From NCBI GenBank assembly GCA_009691855.1, contig SIAI01000003.1, positions 98,996 to 162,995 on the forward strand: a stretch of 64,000 nucleotides of DNA, read 5' to 3'. The translations under genes and the position numbers were made by a program. Shown here piece by piece: positions 52,377 to 61,416 of the stretch (position 1 is its first letter; each line of letters opens with the position of its first letter). The notes beneath the pieces were generated by a model. It did no database searches and had not been told where the DNA came from. It saw only the letters and a list, made by a program, of their open reading frames with translations. This stretch comes from Planctomycetota bacterium (lineage in GTDB: Bacteria; Planctomycetota; UBA1135; GCA-002686595).

Positions 52377-53552
52377 TCACACGAAGCCGAGCGCGGGAAA
52401 GCGCGCGCCCAGGACGTCTTCGGGGGCGAGTGCGAAGACGTGCTCGATGCAACCCGCGTACAGCGAGCGGAAGTCGGTGGTGTAGGCGAGGTCGCCGTCG
52501 TCGAGCTCGGTCAGCGAGGGCCCGCGCCCGTGGAGTCCGCCGCGCACGCGCGAGCCGAGCGCCAGCGCCGGGCCGGCCTTGCCGTGGTCGCAGCCGTCGG
52601 AGGCGTTCTCGACGACGCGCCGGCCGAACTCGGAGAACACCAGCACGAGCGCCTCACGCCCGCCCTCGCTGCGCTCGAGATCGGCGCGCAACGCCGTCAA
52701 GCCACCGTCGAGCTCGGCCATCAGGCGCTGGTGACGGATGCGCTGGTCGCGGTGCGTGTCGAAGCCGCCGAGTTCGAGCGAGATCACGCGCACGCCCAGC
52801 TCGGAGTGGATCAGCGCCGCGGCATTGCGCATGTCCTGGGCGAAGTCCGTGGGCGGATAGACGACGTTCGGCCGACGCTGCTCGAAGGCGGCGCGGACCT
52901 CGAGCAACGCCGACTGGGCCTGGTGCCAGCGCGCGCGCACGCCCGCCAGCGCGGGATTCTCGCCCGGCGAAGCGCACTCGAGCTCGCGCGCCTGCGCCAG
53001 CGCGGGCGAGAGCGCGGGATCGCCGGCCAAGAGGATGGCCGGGGTCACGACCACGGGCGGCTGGCGCGGCGAGGCCAGCGCGAAGGGTGGGCGCAGCCCG
53101 AGGTGCACGACCGCGAACGGGGACAGGCCTGTGAGGCGTTCCATGCAGCGCCCGATCCAGCCGGACGGCGCGCCGCGCTCGCGCGGCCCGGCCGCATGCC
53201 AGATGTCCAGCGAGCGGAAGTGCGAGCGGTTCGGGTACGGGTGCCCGACACCCTCGAACAGCGCCAGCTTGCCGTCCTGATGGAGCGCGTGCAGCCCGGC
53301 CAGCGTCCTCGGCAGGGCGATGCGTTCGTCGAGGCGCAGCAGCTCGCCGGCCGGGATACGCGTGCTGCTGCGCGCGCGCCCATAGACGTCATCGGCGTAG
53401 GGCACGACCATCGACAGGCCGTCGTTGCCGCCCGTGAGCTGCACCAGCACCAGCGTGCGCTGCGGCGCGCTGCGCCCGCGAAGCCCCGCCGGACGAGCGA
53501 GGGCCGCGGCCGAGCCGAACACGAACATGCGGCGGTCGAGGGGCGGGCTCAT
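52377..53552 (-). CDS. DUF1501 family exported protein
   Basis: A 391-residue DUF1501 protein. The N-terminus DRRMFVFGSAAALA resembles a Tat-type signal. Typical motifs: LVLVQLTGGNDGLSMVVPY, NRSHFRSLDIWHA, GWIGR, VISLELGGFDTH and VLVFSEFGRRVVEN. The fold belongs to the alkaline-phosphatase-like superfamily; the biochemical role is not established. It follows the DUF1800 gene by 8 bases. This pairing is widespread in planctomycetes and other environmental bacteria. Confidence 0.9.
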   Translation of the reverse strand: MSPPLDRRMFVFGSAAALARPAGLRGRSAPQRTLVLVQLTGGNDGLSMVVPYADDVYGRARSSTRIPAGELLRLDERIALPRTLAGLHALHQDGKLALFEGVGHPYPNRSHFRSLDIWHAAGPRERGAPSGWIGRCMERLTGLSPFAVVHLGLRPPFALASPRQPPVVVTPAILLAGDPALSPALAQARELECASPGENPALAGVRARWHQAQSALLEVRAAFEQRRPNVVYPPTDFAQDMRNAAALIHSELGVRVISLELGGFDTHRDQRIRHQRLMAELDGGLTALRADLERSEGGREALVLVFSEFGRRVVENASDGCDHGKAGPALALGSRVRGGLHGRGPSLTELDDGDLAYTTDFRSLYAGCIEHVFALAPEDVLGARFPALGFV

Positions 53553-53560
53553 GTGCTGGT

Positions 53561-55189
53561 TCAGTCGAGTTGCGCCTCGGGCAGGCACAGCACGGCGTGC
53601 GCGAGCTCGCGCAGCAACGGTTCGCACTGCTCTGGTCTGGACGTCCAGGGTTCGCTGCCCAGCCCCTGCGCGAGGCGCTCGCGGGCCAGGCGTTCGGTGA
53701 TGCGCGTCACCAGCGCGGGCGGCGCGGGGATGGCCAGCACTTCTTCGAGCAGCGCGCGCGCCAGCGCTTCGTCGCTCGGTGGACCCGCGCGGCCGAAGCG
53801 CTGCGTCAAATTGAGGCGCGGGAGCCAGTCCAGACCGTCCAGCAGGCGCACCTCCGCCGCCACGTCGCGCCCGAGCCGGCGCCGCGGCGCCGTGGGTTCG
53901 GGAGCGGCGTCCTTGTTCCCGGCCAGCGGGTTCGCGCCCAGCCCTTCCATCGACTCCTCCATCGAGCCGCGCGCGAGCGTCGCCCCCAGGAGCTCGCCAG
54001 CCGGCACGCGCCCGAGGAGGACGCCCGCCAGGCTGCCGCGCAGCACCAGGCTGGCGCTGGTGGTCCAGTTGTCGCCCCCCTCCCAGCCGCGCACGGTGGG
54101 CGGGAAGAACAGGCGCTGGCCGAGCAGCGCCGCGCCGGCGAACGCCAGGCTCGGCGGAGGCGTGACGCCCAGCCGCTGCGCGGCGCCGACGAGATAATCG
54201 AGCGGGCTCGACACGCGGCTGGCGCAGGCCTCGTCGCGGTAGAAGTCCGGATCGAGGAACAGGCGCCGCAGGAAGGAGTCGATGCGCCAATCCGCGCGCA
54301 GCCCCGCCGCGTAGCGTTCGAGGCGCTCGGGCGCGGGCTCGAGGCCCTCGAAGTAGGAGAGCAGCGCGCGCGCGATGTGCCGCGCGCAGGCGGCCTGGGC
54401 CAGCACGACCTCGAGCACTTCGTCGCCCTCGCGCAGCTCGACGCCGAGCACGTGCTTCGCACCCTCGTCGTGGCGCTTCGGGTTCAAGTAGAAGCGGCCG
54501 TCGGCTTGGCTCCAGCCGGTGAAGGCGCGCGCCACTTCGCCCACGTCTTGCTCGGAGTAGTTGCCCTCGCCGAGCGTGTAGAGCTCGAGCAGTTCACGCG
54601 CGAAGTTCTCGTTCGGGTGCTCCTTGCGGCTGGAGTCGCTGTCCAGGTACAGCAGCATCGCTGGGTCGTGTGCGACCTGGTGCAGGAGCTCGCGGAAGTT
54701 GCCCAGCGCCAGGCGCCGGAAGAGCTGGTTCTGCTGGATCATCTCGTAGGAGCTCTTCACGAGACCCAGCGAGCTGGTGAAGTGGCCGTGCCAGAAAAGC
54801 ACCATGCGTTCGCGCAGCGGATCCCGCGCGGCGAGGATCCGCTCCACCCACCACAGGACGAAGTCCTGCGATTGCGCGCGGTCGGCGGCGTGCTGCCGAT
54901 CCACGCCCTCGTACTGCGCCTCGCCGGACACGCTCATCAGGCGCCGGTAGACCTCGCCGTCCAGCCGCTTGCGGCTGTAGAAGGGTTCTTCGACCCAGGC
55001 GTCGCAGCGCAGCAGCTCGTCCACCAGCGCCTCTGGTCCGAGGGCGACGGCGCGCTCGATCGCGCGCGTGTTGGCGCCGAAGCTCGCGCGATTGAGCAGG
55101 TGCTCGGCCCGGCGCGCGTCCCAGGCCAGCGCGGCCTGGGGCGCGCCACCGAGGGGCGCGAGAAGCAGGAGGATGGCGCTCGAAAGCAT
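53561..55189 (-). CDS. DUF1800 family exported protein
   Basis: A 542-residue DUF1800 protein with signal peptide LLLLAPLGGAPQAALA. Family markers: AEHLLNRASFGAN near residue 28, MVLFWHGHFTSS, HPNENFARELLELYTLGEGNY, EVARAFTGW and FFPPTVRGWEGG. It is the partner gene of the DUF1501 protein 8 bases downstream. Function unknown; the pair is assumed to act together outside the cytoplasm. It is divergent from valS (148-base gap). Confidence 0.92.
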   Translation of the reverse strand: MLSSAILLLLAPLGGAPQAALAWDARRAEHLLNRASFGANTRAIERAVALGPEALVDELLRCDAWVEEPFYSRKRLDGEVYRRLMSVSGEAQYEGVDRQHAADRAQSQDFVLWWVERILAARDPLRERMVLFWHGHFTSSLGLVKSSYEMIQQNQLFRRLALGNFRELLHQVAHDPAMLLYLDSDSSRKEHPNENFARELLELYTLGEGNYSEQDVGEVARAFTGWSQADGRFYLNPKRHDEGAKHVLGVELREGDEVLEVVLAQAACARHIARALLSYFEGLEPAPERLERYAAGLRADWRIDSFLRRLFLDPDFYRDEACASRVSSPLDYLVGAAQRLGVTPPPSLAFAGAALLGQRLFFPPTVRGWEGGDNWTTSASLVLRGSLAGVLLGRVPAGELLGATLARGSMEESMEGLGANPLAGNKDAAPEPTAPRRRLGRDVAAEVRLLDGLDWLPRLNLTQRFGRAGPPSDEALARALLEEVLAIPAPPALVTRITERLARERLAQGLGSEPWTSRPEQCEPLLRELAHAVLCLPEAQLD

Positions 55190-55337
55190 CGTATTCCCAA
55201 GCTGGCTCGCGTGCGCGCCCGACGGTTGCCCGGGCGACGCGAGTCGCTTCTACCTTCGCGCAGCGCCGGACTTTCCGCAAGGCCCTAGCTGGTCGTCATT
55301 GACCCCCCGGGAGCGCGGCGTTGAAGTGTGCCCAACC

Positions 55338-58016
55338 ATGGAACTCGACTCGCGTTACGACCCCCACGCCCACGAGGCCGCGATCTACCAGGCGTGGCTC
55401 GCCTCCGGCGCCTTCACGCCGGACGCCGCGGCGCAGCGCGAGCGCTTCGTGATCATGATCCCGCCGCCCAACGTGACCGGCGTGCTGCACATGGGGCACG
55501 CGCTCAACGGCACGCTGCAGGACATCGTGATCCGCTACCAGCGCATGCTGGGCAAGGACGCGCTGTGGCTGCCGGGCACGGACCACGCGGGCATCGCCAC
55601 CCAGGCGGTGGTCGAGAAGAAGCTCTACGCCGAGGAGCAGAAGACGCGCCAGGCGCTGGGCCGCGAGGCCTTCGTGGCGCGCATCTGGGAGTGGAAGGAG
55701 CTGCACGGCAGCAAGATCCTGGAGCAGTACCGGGCGCTCGGCTCCTCCTGCGACTGGACGCGCACGCGTTTCACGCTCGAGCCGCAGATGACGCGTGCGG
55801 TGCGCGAGAGCTTCGTGCGCCTGTGGGAGAAGGGCCTGATCTACCGCGGTGCGCGCCTGGTGAACTGGGACTGCGTGCTGGAGACGGCCGTCTCCGACGA
55901 CGAGGTCGAGATGGTGCAGACGCGCGGCAAGCTCGCCTACCTGCGCTACCCGATCGCGGGCCAGCCCGGACGCACGATCACCGTCGCGACCACGCGTCCG
56001 GAGACGATGCTGGGCGACACGGGCATCGTCGTGAACCCCGCCGACGAGCGCTACACCGATCTGATCGGCCAGTTCGCGGTGGTGCCCTTCGTCGAGCGGC
56101 GCATCCCGATCCTGGCCGACGAGACGGTCGAGTCGTCCTTCGGCACCGGCGCGGTCAAGGTCACGCCGGGCCACGATCCGGCCGACTACGAGCGCGGCGC
56201 ACGCTTCAAGCTGCCGGTGCTGAACATCCTCGAGAAGAACGGCACGCTGAACAAAGAAGGCGGCCCCTTTGCCGGGCTGCCGCGCGAGAAGGCGCGCGCC
56301 GCGATCCTGAAGCAGCTCGAGGAGCTCGGCCTGCTGGAGAAGGTCGCCGACTACGTGCACAACGTGCCGATCTCGGATCGCTCCAAGAGCCCGATCGAGC
56401 CGCTGGTCAGCGAGCAGTGGTTCGTGAAGATGCGCCCGCTGGCCGTGCCCGCGATCGCGGCGGTCAAGAACGGCGCGCTGACCTTCAAGCCCGAGCGCTG
56501 GACCAAGGTCTACCTCGACTGGCTCGAGAACGTGCAGGACTGGTGCATCAGCCGCCAGCTCTGGTGGGGGCACCGCATCCCGGTCTTCTACGACGCGGAT
56601 GGAGTCGGCGTGGCCGCGCGCGAGGACCTCGCCATCGGCTCTCCGCACCCGGTGACGAAGAAGCCGATCGTGCGCCAGGACGAGGACGTGCTCGACACCT
56701 GGGCCTCGTCGTGGCTGTGGCCCTTCGCGACGCTCGGCTGGCCGGACAAGACCGCGGACCTGGCGCGCTTCTACCCGACGCAGTTCCTCTCGACCGCGCG
56801 CGAGATCATCTACCTGTGGGTCGCGCGCATGGTCATGGCCGGCTACGAGCTGCTCGACCACTTACCGATGGAGCAGCGCTGCCCGTTCTCGACCTGCTAT
56901 GTCCACGCGACCGTGCTGGACGGCAAGGGCAAGCGCATGTCGAAGAGCGCCGGCAACGGCATCGACCCGCTGGACATGATCCAGAAGTACGGCGCCGACG
57001 CGGTGCGCCTGTCGCTGGTGCTGCTCACGCGCGAGGGCCAGGACGTCAAGCTCAGCGAGGACAAGTTCGAGATGGGCCGGCGCTTCACCAACAAGGTGTG
57101 GAACGCCGCGCGCTTCGTCTTCGGGCACCTGGCCGGCGCCGGGGCCGAGCTCGCCGCGCCGCTCGAACCCACGGTGCTCGAGGACCGCTGGATCCTCTCG
57201 CGCCTGGCGGCCGTGCAGGCCGAGGTGAGCACCGCGCTCGACGGCTACAAGTTCAACGACGCCGCCAGCGCGCTGTACCGCTTCGTGTGGAACGACTTCT
57301 GCGATTGGTACCTGGAACTCTCCAAGTCGCGCCTGGTGGAGGGCGAGCCGACACGCGCCGACGCGCGGCGCACGCTGTACGCGGTGCTGGACGCGACCCT
57401 GCGCCTGTTGCACCCGGTCACGCCGTTCCAGACCGAGATCCTGTGGAAGGCGCTGCACGAGGTTGCGGGCCGCACGCCGCCGGCGATGCTGGTGCGCACG
57501 CCCTGGCCGCAGGGCGCGGCGCTGCGGGCGCGCGACGCCGAGGCCGAGCGCGAGATGGGCGTCTTGCAGGAACTGGTGCGCGCCGTGCGCAACGTGCGCG
57601 CGCTGACCACCATCGGCGAGCGCAAGTCCTTGCGCGCGGTGGTCTCGGCCCCGCGCGCCTCCGACCGCGCCGTGCTGAGCTCCAGCGCCGCGCGCGCGCG
57701 CGCCCTGGCCGTGCTGTCCGAGCTCGAGGTGCACGAGCGCGCCGAGCGCCCGCCAGCCTCGGCCGTGGGCGTCGCCGCGGGCTTCGAGGTCTTCATCCCG
57801 CTGGGCGACGGGGTCGACCTGGGCGAGCTCGCGGCGACCTTCGAGCGCCGCGCGGACAAGCTGCAGAAGGCCCTCGCCGTGGTCGACCTCAAGCTGGCCA
57901 ACGAGGGCTTCCTGCGCGGCGCCGACCCCGAGATCATCGAGGCCGAGCGCGAGCGCCGCGCCGAGAGCGCGCGCGAGCTCGAGCTCCTGCAGCGCAACCT
58001 GGCGGGCTTGAAGTGA
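55338..58016 (+). CDS. valS: Valyl-tRNA synthetase
   Basis: An 892-residue class I aminoacyl-tRNA synthetase. The HIGH motif is HMGH (51-54) in PPPNVTGVLHMGHALN, and the KMSKS motif is RMSKS (533-537). The editing domain has the TTRPETMLGDT segment. The anticodon domain (NKVWNAARFV) and the C-terminal coiled-coil arm (from about residue 825) are present. Start ATG 55338 gives the standard N-terminus; the upstream in-frame extension overlaps the divergent DUF1800 gene. The stop lies inside a long palindrome shared with the convergent gene. Confidence 0.98.
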   Translation: MELDSRYDPHAHEAAIYQAWLASGAFTPDAAAQRERFVIMIPPPNVTGVLHMGHALNGTLQDIVIRYQRMLGKDALWLPGTDHAGIATQAVVEKKLYAEEQKTRQALGREAFVARIWEWKELHGSKILEQYRALGSSCDWTRTRFTLEPQMTRAVRESFVRLWEKGLIYRGARLVNWDCVLETAVSDDEVEMVQTRGKLAYLRYPIAGQPGRTITVATTRPETMLGDTGIVVNPADERYTDLIGQFAVVPFVERRIPILADETVESSFGTGAVKVTPGHDPADYERGARFKLPVLNILEKNGTLNKEGGPFAGLPREKARAAILKQLEELGLLEKVADYVHNVPISDRSKSPIEPLVSEQWFVKMRPLAVPAIAAVKNGALTFKPERWTKVYLDWLENVQDWCISRQLWWGHRIPVFYDADGVGVAAREDLAIGSPHPVTKKPIVRQDEDVLDTWASSWLWPFATLGWPDKTADLARFYPTQFLSTAREIIYLWVARMVMAGYELLDHLPMEQRCPFSTCYVHATVLDGKGKRMSKSAGNGIDPLDMIQKYGADAVRLSLVLLTREGQDVKLSEDKFEMGRRFTNKVWNAARFVFGHLAGAGAELAAPLEPTVLEDRWILSRLAAVQAEVSTALDGYKFNDAASALYRFVWNDFCDWYLELSKSRLVEGEPTRADARRTLYAVLDATLRLLHPVTPFQTEILWKALHEVAGRTPPAMLVRTPWPQGAALRARDAEAEREMGVLQELVRAVRNVRALTTIGERKSLRAVVSAPRASDRAVLSSSAARARALAVLSELEVHERAERPPASAVGVAAGFEVFIPLGDGVDLGELAATFERRADKLQKALAVVDLKLANEGFLRGADPEIIEAERERRAESARELELLQRNLAGLK

Positions 58017-58052
58017 GCGCGCGGCGCGCGCGCCGCGCGCTCACTTCCAGCC
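58005..58052. terminator. 48-nt near-perfect palindrome spanning two convergent stop codons
   Basis: Bases 58010-58047 are a perfect 38-base palindrome (arm gaagtgagcgcgcggcgcg), extended to 58005-58052 with one mismatched pair. The valS stop (58014-58016) and the minus-strand stop (58041-58043) of the convergent gene sit symmetrically inside it, and each gene ends with a Lys codon followed by TGA. It should fold equally well from either strand and probably acts as a bidirectional terminator. Confidence 0.85.
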
Positions 58053-59633
58053 GTCGCCCAGGCTGCCGGCCGCGACGGGCAGCACGAGTTCGAAGTAGAA
58101 GCCCTTGGGCTCGGCGCGCGAGCTGGGCACGCAGATCGTGAAGCTCAGGCGGTCCTCGTTGGCTCCGGCCGCGCCGGGCTCGAGCGCGAGCGCGCAGGGC
58201 TTGGCGCGCGCGACGGTGACCGGCGGCGCGCTCAGTGCGACCTCGGGCGCCCCGCCCGCGTCGCACAGCACGAAGCAGTCCTTCGTCGCGTCGAAGCCGG
58301 GGACGTCTGCGTAGCTCGTCACGCCACCCGCGCCGGTCGAGGCCGGACGGGGCGCCGCGCCGGCGCCGCGCCAGGCCACGAGGTGCAACCCGGCGGCGAG
58401 CGCGGGCATGGTCACCGCGCGCGGCAACACCACGAAGCCGACGAACAGTGGGCCGTCCTGGTGCGACTCGGCCGCCAGCTCGGTCGCGTTGCCGATGGCC
58501 AGCGACTCGGCCGGGCACAGCAGCGCTTCGTCGTAGCTGCGGATGACCTGATAGCCGGCGACCTTGGCTTCGCCCGCGTCCGTGGTCCAGCGCCGCTGGG
58601 CCACCGTCGCGGCGAGCCTCCAGGGCGTCGCCACGCCGTGGATGTCGTGGGCGACGCTCCACTGCGCGGCGTCGCGGCCCGCCTGCGGGCTGGCCGCGCA
58701 GCGGAAGCCGAGCGCGTTCGTGGCCTGGGACTTGTCGACGTTCTTGCGCAGCGCGAGACGCACCGCGTCACGGTCGGTCTGGAACGAGCCGCCGACCACC
58801 ACGCGTTGCTCTGGATCGAAGGGCCCGAAGCCCTCGACCACGCGCTTGTCCTTCAGCTCGACGCGCAGCGGCTTGTAGCCGGGGAAGGCCGTGAAGGGGC
58901 TCGCCGTCCATTCCCAGACGTTGCCCGAGAGGTCGTGGATGCCGCCCACCGCGCCCGCGGGAAACGAGCCGACCGGTGCCGCCGCCTCGCGGCCGCTGTG
59001 CAGCGACTGGCAGAACTTCTTGTCGTCCCAGCCCTCGCCCCAGGGATAGGCGCGCGCGCTGTCGCCGCGCCCAGCGCGGGCGTACTCCAACTCGCTCATC
59101 AGGCGCAGGCCGGCCCAGCGCGCGTAGCGTTCGGCCTCGTAGCAATCGACGAACACCACCGGATGCGTGCGCTCGGCGGCGGCGATCTCGTAGGGCGAGG
59201 CCTGCCAGTGCTCCTGCCACCAGGCGTCCGGGTCGAAGGTCGCGGTCTCGAAGGGCCTGCCCGCGGCCACCGCGGCCTGGCGTGCGCGCGCTTGCTCTTC
59301 GATGAACGCCTGCTGGCCCTGGCGCAGAGCGCCCGCGCCCCAGGAGCGCGGAGGCTTGGCGCCCGTAGCGGAGACGAAGGCCTCGTACTGCTCGTTCGTG
59401 ACCTCGCTGGGCATGAGCCAGAAGTCGGCCACGACCTCCTTGAACTGCGGCGTCTCGCCCGCCACGGCGAGGTACAGCTCGGGGCGGCGGCGGATCAGGT
59501 CTTCGATCTCGCCCACCGAGCTCCCGATGGTGGTGCGTCCACCGGCGACGAACACGAGCCCGGGCGGCGCGGGTTCGTTGCGCGGGGCCTGGAGGACGAG
59601 GCACAGGGACGCGAGCAGCGCGGTCGGGTTCAT
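58041..59633 (-). CDS. Formylglycine-generating-enzyme-like (SUMF1 domain) exported protein
   Basis: A 530-residue protein with an N-terminal signal-like segment (ALLASLCLVLQAP). Residues 25-320 form an FGE-sulfatase (SUMF1/EgtB-type) domain: FVAGGRTTIGSS, MPSEVTNEQYEAFV, HPVVFVDCYEAERYARWAG, RLMSELEYARAGRG, YPWGE, HDLSGNVWEWT and LGFRCA. In active FGE the copper-binding cysteines sit in GGSYMCHRSYC; here the segment is GGSFQTDRDAV, so both are replaced (Thr 286, Val 291). It is therefore unlikely to make formylglycine and may be a binding or lectin-like member. The last 200 residues are a beta-rich domain I do not recognise. It is convergent with valS. Confidence 0.85.
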   Translation of the reverse strand: MNPTALLASLCLVLQAPRNEPAPPGLVFVAGGRTTIGSSVGEIEDLIRRRPELYLAVAGETPQFKEVVADFWLMPSEVTNEQYEAFVSATGAKPPRSWGAGALRQGQQAFIEEQARARQAAVAAGRPFETATFDPDAWWQEHWQASPYEIAAAERTHPVVFVDCYEAERYARWAGLRLMSELEYARAGRGDSARAYPWGEGWDDKKFCQSLHSGREAAAPVGSFPAGAVGGIHDLSGNVWEWTASPFTAFPGYKPLRVELKDKRVVEGFGPFDPEQRVVVGGSFQTDRDAVRLALRKNVDKSQATNALGFRCAASPQAGRDAAQWSVAHDIHGVATPWRLAATVAQRRWTTDAGEAKVAGYQVIRSYDEALLCPAESLAIGNATELAAESHQDGPLFVGFVVLPRAVTMPALAAGLHLVAWRGAGAAPRPASTGAGGVTSYADVPGFDATKDCFVLCDAGGAPEVALSAPPVTVARAKPCALALEPGAAGANEDRLSFTICVPSSRAEPKGFYFELVLPVAAGSLGDGWK

Positions 59634-59814
59634 GGGGCGAGGCCGTTCCGGGTGAGGATACGCCGGGGGCGGGAGAAGCTCTATCGGCCGGCCGCGCGGG
59701 GCGGGTCAACCGCGGAAAGGCCTCTCCTTGGAGTGCGTGAGGGACTCGCGCCCTGGAGCTCGCCCATGCGCAGGATGCCTGCGCCGTGCCGGCGCGGCAG
59801 CCCTGCGCGCGCGC

Positions 59815-61410
59815 TCAGCGCAGCACCTTGCCGCGCATCTTGGTGAACTTGATCTCGGTCTTGTTGGGCACGGAGAGGCCGAAGGCGCCCTTGCGGATCT
59901 GGATCCAGCTGATCGGCTTGTTCTCCGGCCGCTGCGTGTCCTCGGTCTTGTTGGTGATCGTGAGCGTGCTGCCGAGCGCGCGGAATTCGAGGGCGTACGT
60001 GCGTCCGGCCTCGAGCTCGCCCTCGTCGGTGGTCAGGTCGTAGTACTCGACGTTCTTCTGCCAGTTGATGGGCAGACGGAAGAAGCACTCGACCATGCCC
60101 TTCTCGATCGTGACCTCCACCTCGATCACGAAATCGCGCCAGATCTCCCTGTCGCCGATGCTCATCACGCCCTGACCATCGGCGTCCGGGTCGGGGCCGA
60201 TCATCGTCAGGGTGCCGTTGACGATGTTGTGCTCGAAGCCTTTGGCCTCGGCCGCCTTCCAGGCGCTCGGGTCGCTCAGCAGGTCGCGCCACGGGGTGGC
60301 CTCGATCACCTCGGCCGTGAAGAAGCGCTCGACGGCGTCGTCGGCGAGCTTCATCACCGTGCGGTAGCGCGTCTCGAAGTCCTTCTTCTTCTCGTTCAGC
60401 TCGGTGTTCTGGGAGTCCTTGGCCAGAGCGCGGGCGGTGCTGTCGAGCAGCTTGAACACGTCGTCCTCGACCGCGGCCAGAGTGGCCAACGCGGCGCGGT
60501 CCAGCGGCTCGCTCGCGGCCGCGGCCTGGGCGGTCGCCATCAGGCGCTCGAGGTGGATGCGCTCGCCCTCGACGCAATCCTTGTCCACGCGCGCCCAGAA
60601 CTCCGGGTCGTCGAGGACGCCGACCTTGAGCTTGAGCTCGTCCAGGCGGCGCAGCTGATCGGCGAGCTCGTTGGGCTTGAGCTCGGCGGCCTTGGCCATC
60701 ACGGCCTCGATCTCCTCCAGCCGCCGCCGCAGCTCCTGCTGCTGCTCGCGCCGCTCCAGGTTGGTGTGCGCCTTGGCCGTGCGGTTGACGACTTCACCTG
60801 CGAAGTCGAGGTCCTTCCACAGGGGCTTCTGCTCCTCCTGGAAGGCGATCAGCCGGGTGGCGCCGTCTTCGGTCTCGATGTCGAAGGCCTGGAAGTCGGC
60901 CTTGAACTTCTTGACCTGGGCGCTGTACGCGTCCCGCGTGGCCTGCTCGGCCTTCTTCTGGTCGAGGACCATCCACAGCACGCCGCCGGCCACGGCGAAG
61001 ATCACCACTGCAACCGCGAAAGCGATGAGCAGCTCGCGTGAGCCGCGTTTCTGGAGGTTCCTGCTGGCGAGCTCGATCTCGGGCTTGGCCTTCTTGGGCG
61101 CCGCCTTCGCCGCCGCTTCCGCCGCCTCGGCGCGCGTCTGCAGCTTCTTGGCCGGCATCGGTGCCGCGGACTTGGGTGCGGGGGCGGCGGCCTTCTGGGC
61201 CGCGCTCGGGGGCGGGGCCTTGGGCGCTGCCGCCGGCGCAGCTGCCGGCTTGGCCTGAGCCGGCCGGCCGCTGGCGGGCACGGCCGCCTTGCGCGCCTTG
61301 GCGGCGGCGCGCTCGGCGCCGCACTGCGGACAGAGGACGCGCAGAGAGGTCACCTCCGCAAGCGACTCTTGGAGCTCGAAGGACTTGCCGCAGTTCTCGC
61401 AGGTCGACAT
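59815..61410 (-). CDS. Zinc-ribbon, single-TM, coiled-coil protein with C-terminal LamG-like (DUF1080-type) domain
   Basis: A 531-residue membrane protein of unusual build. Residues 1-30 are a zinc ribbon (Cys 4, 7, 27, 30). An Ala/Pro/Lys-rich linker runs to about residue 120, and one membrane helix spans about 126-148 (LLIAFAVAVVIFAVAGGVLW). Residues 160-370 are strongly helical, probably coiled coil (ERREQQQELRRRLEEIEAVM). Residues 375-531 are a beta-sandwich resembling DUF1080/3-keto-disaccharide hydrolase folds (WRDFVIEVEVTIEKGMVECFFR). The zinc ribbon should be cytoplasmic and the sandwich periplasmic. It is last in the ExbB-ExbD-ExbD cluster, 6 bases after the preceding gene, and could link the motor to a ligand outside. 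Confidence 0.75.
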   Translation of the reverse strand: MSTCENCGKSFELQESLAEVTSLRVLCPQCGAERAAAKARKAAVPASGRPAQAKPAAAPAAAPKAPPPSAAQKAAAPAPKSAAPMPAKKLQTRAEAAEAAAKAAPKKAKPEIELASRNLQKRGSRELLIAFAVAVVIFAVAGGVLWMVLDQKKAEQATRDAYSAQVKKFKADFQAFDIETEDGATRLIAFQEEQKPLWKDLDFAGEVVNRTAKAHTNLERREQQQELRRRLEEIEAVMAKAAELKPNELADQLRRLDELKLKVGVLDDPEFWARVDKDCVEGERIHLERLMATAQAAAASEPLDRAALATLAAVEDDVFKLLDSTARALAKDSQNTELNEKKKDFETRYRTVMKLADDAVERFFTAEVIEATPWRDLLSDPSAWKAAEAKGFEHNIVNGTLTMIGPDPDADGQGVMSIGDREIWRDFVIEVEVTIEKGMVECFFRLPINWQKNVEYYDLTTDEGELEAGRTYALEFRALGSTLTITNKTEDTQRPENKPISWIQIRKGAFGLSVPNKTEIKFTKMRGKVLR

Positions 61411-61416
61411 GGAACT

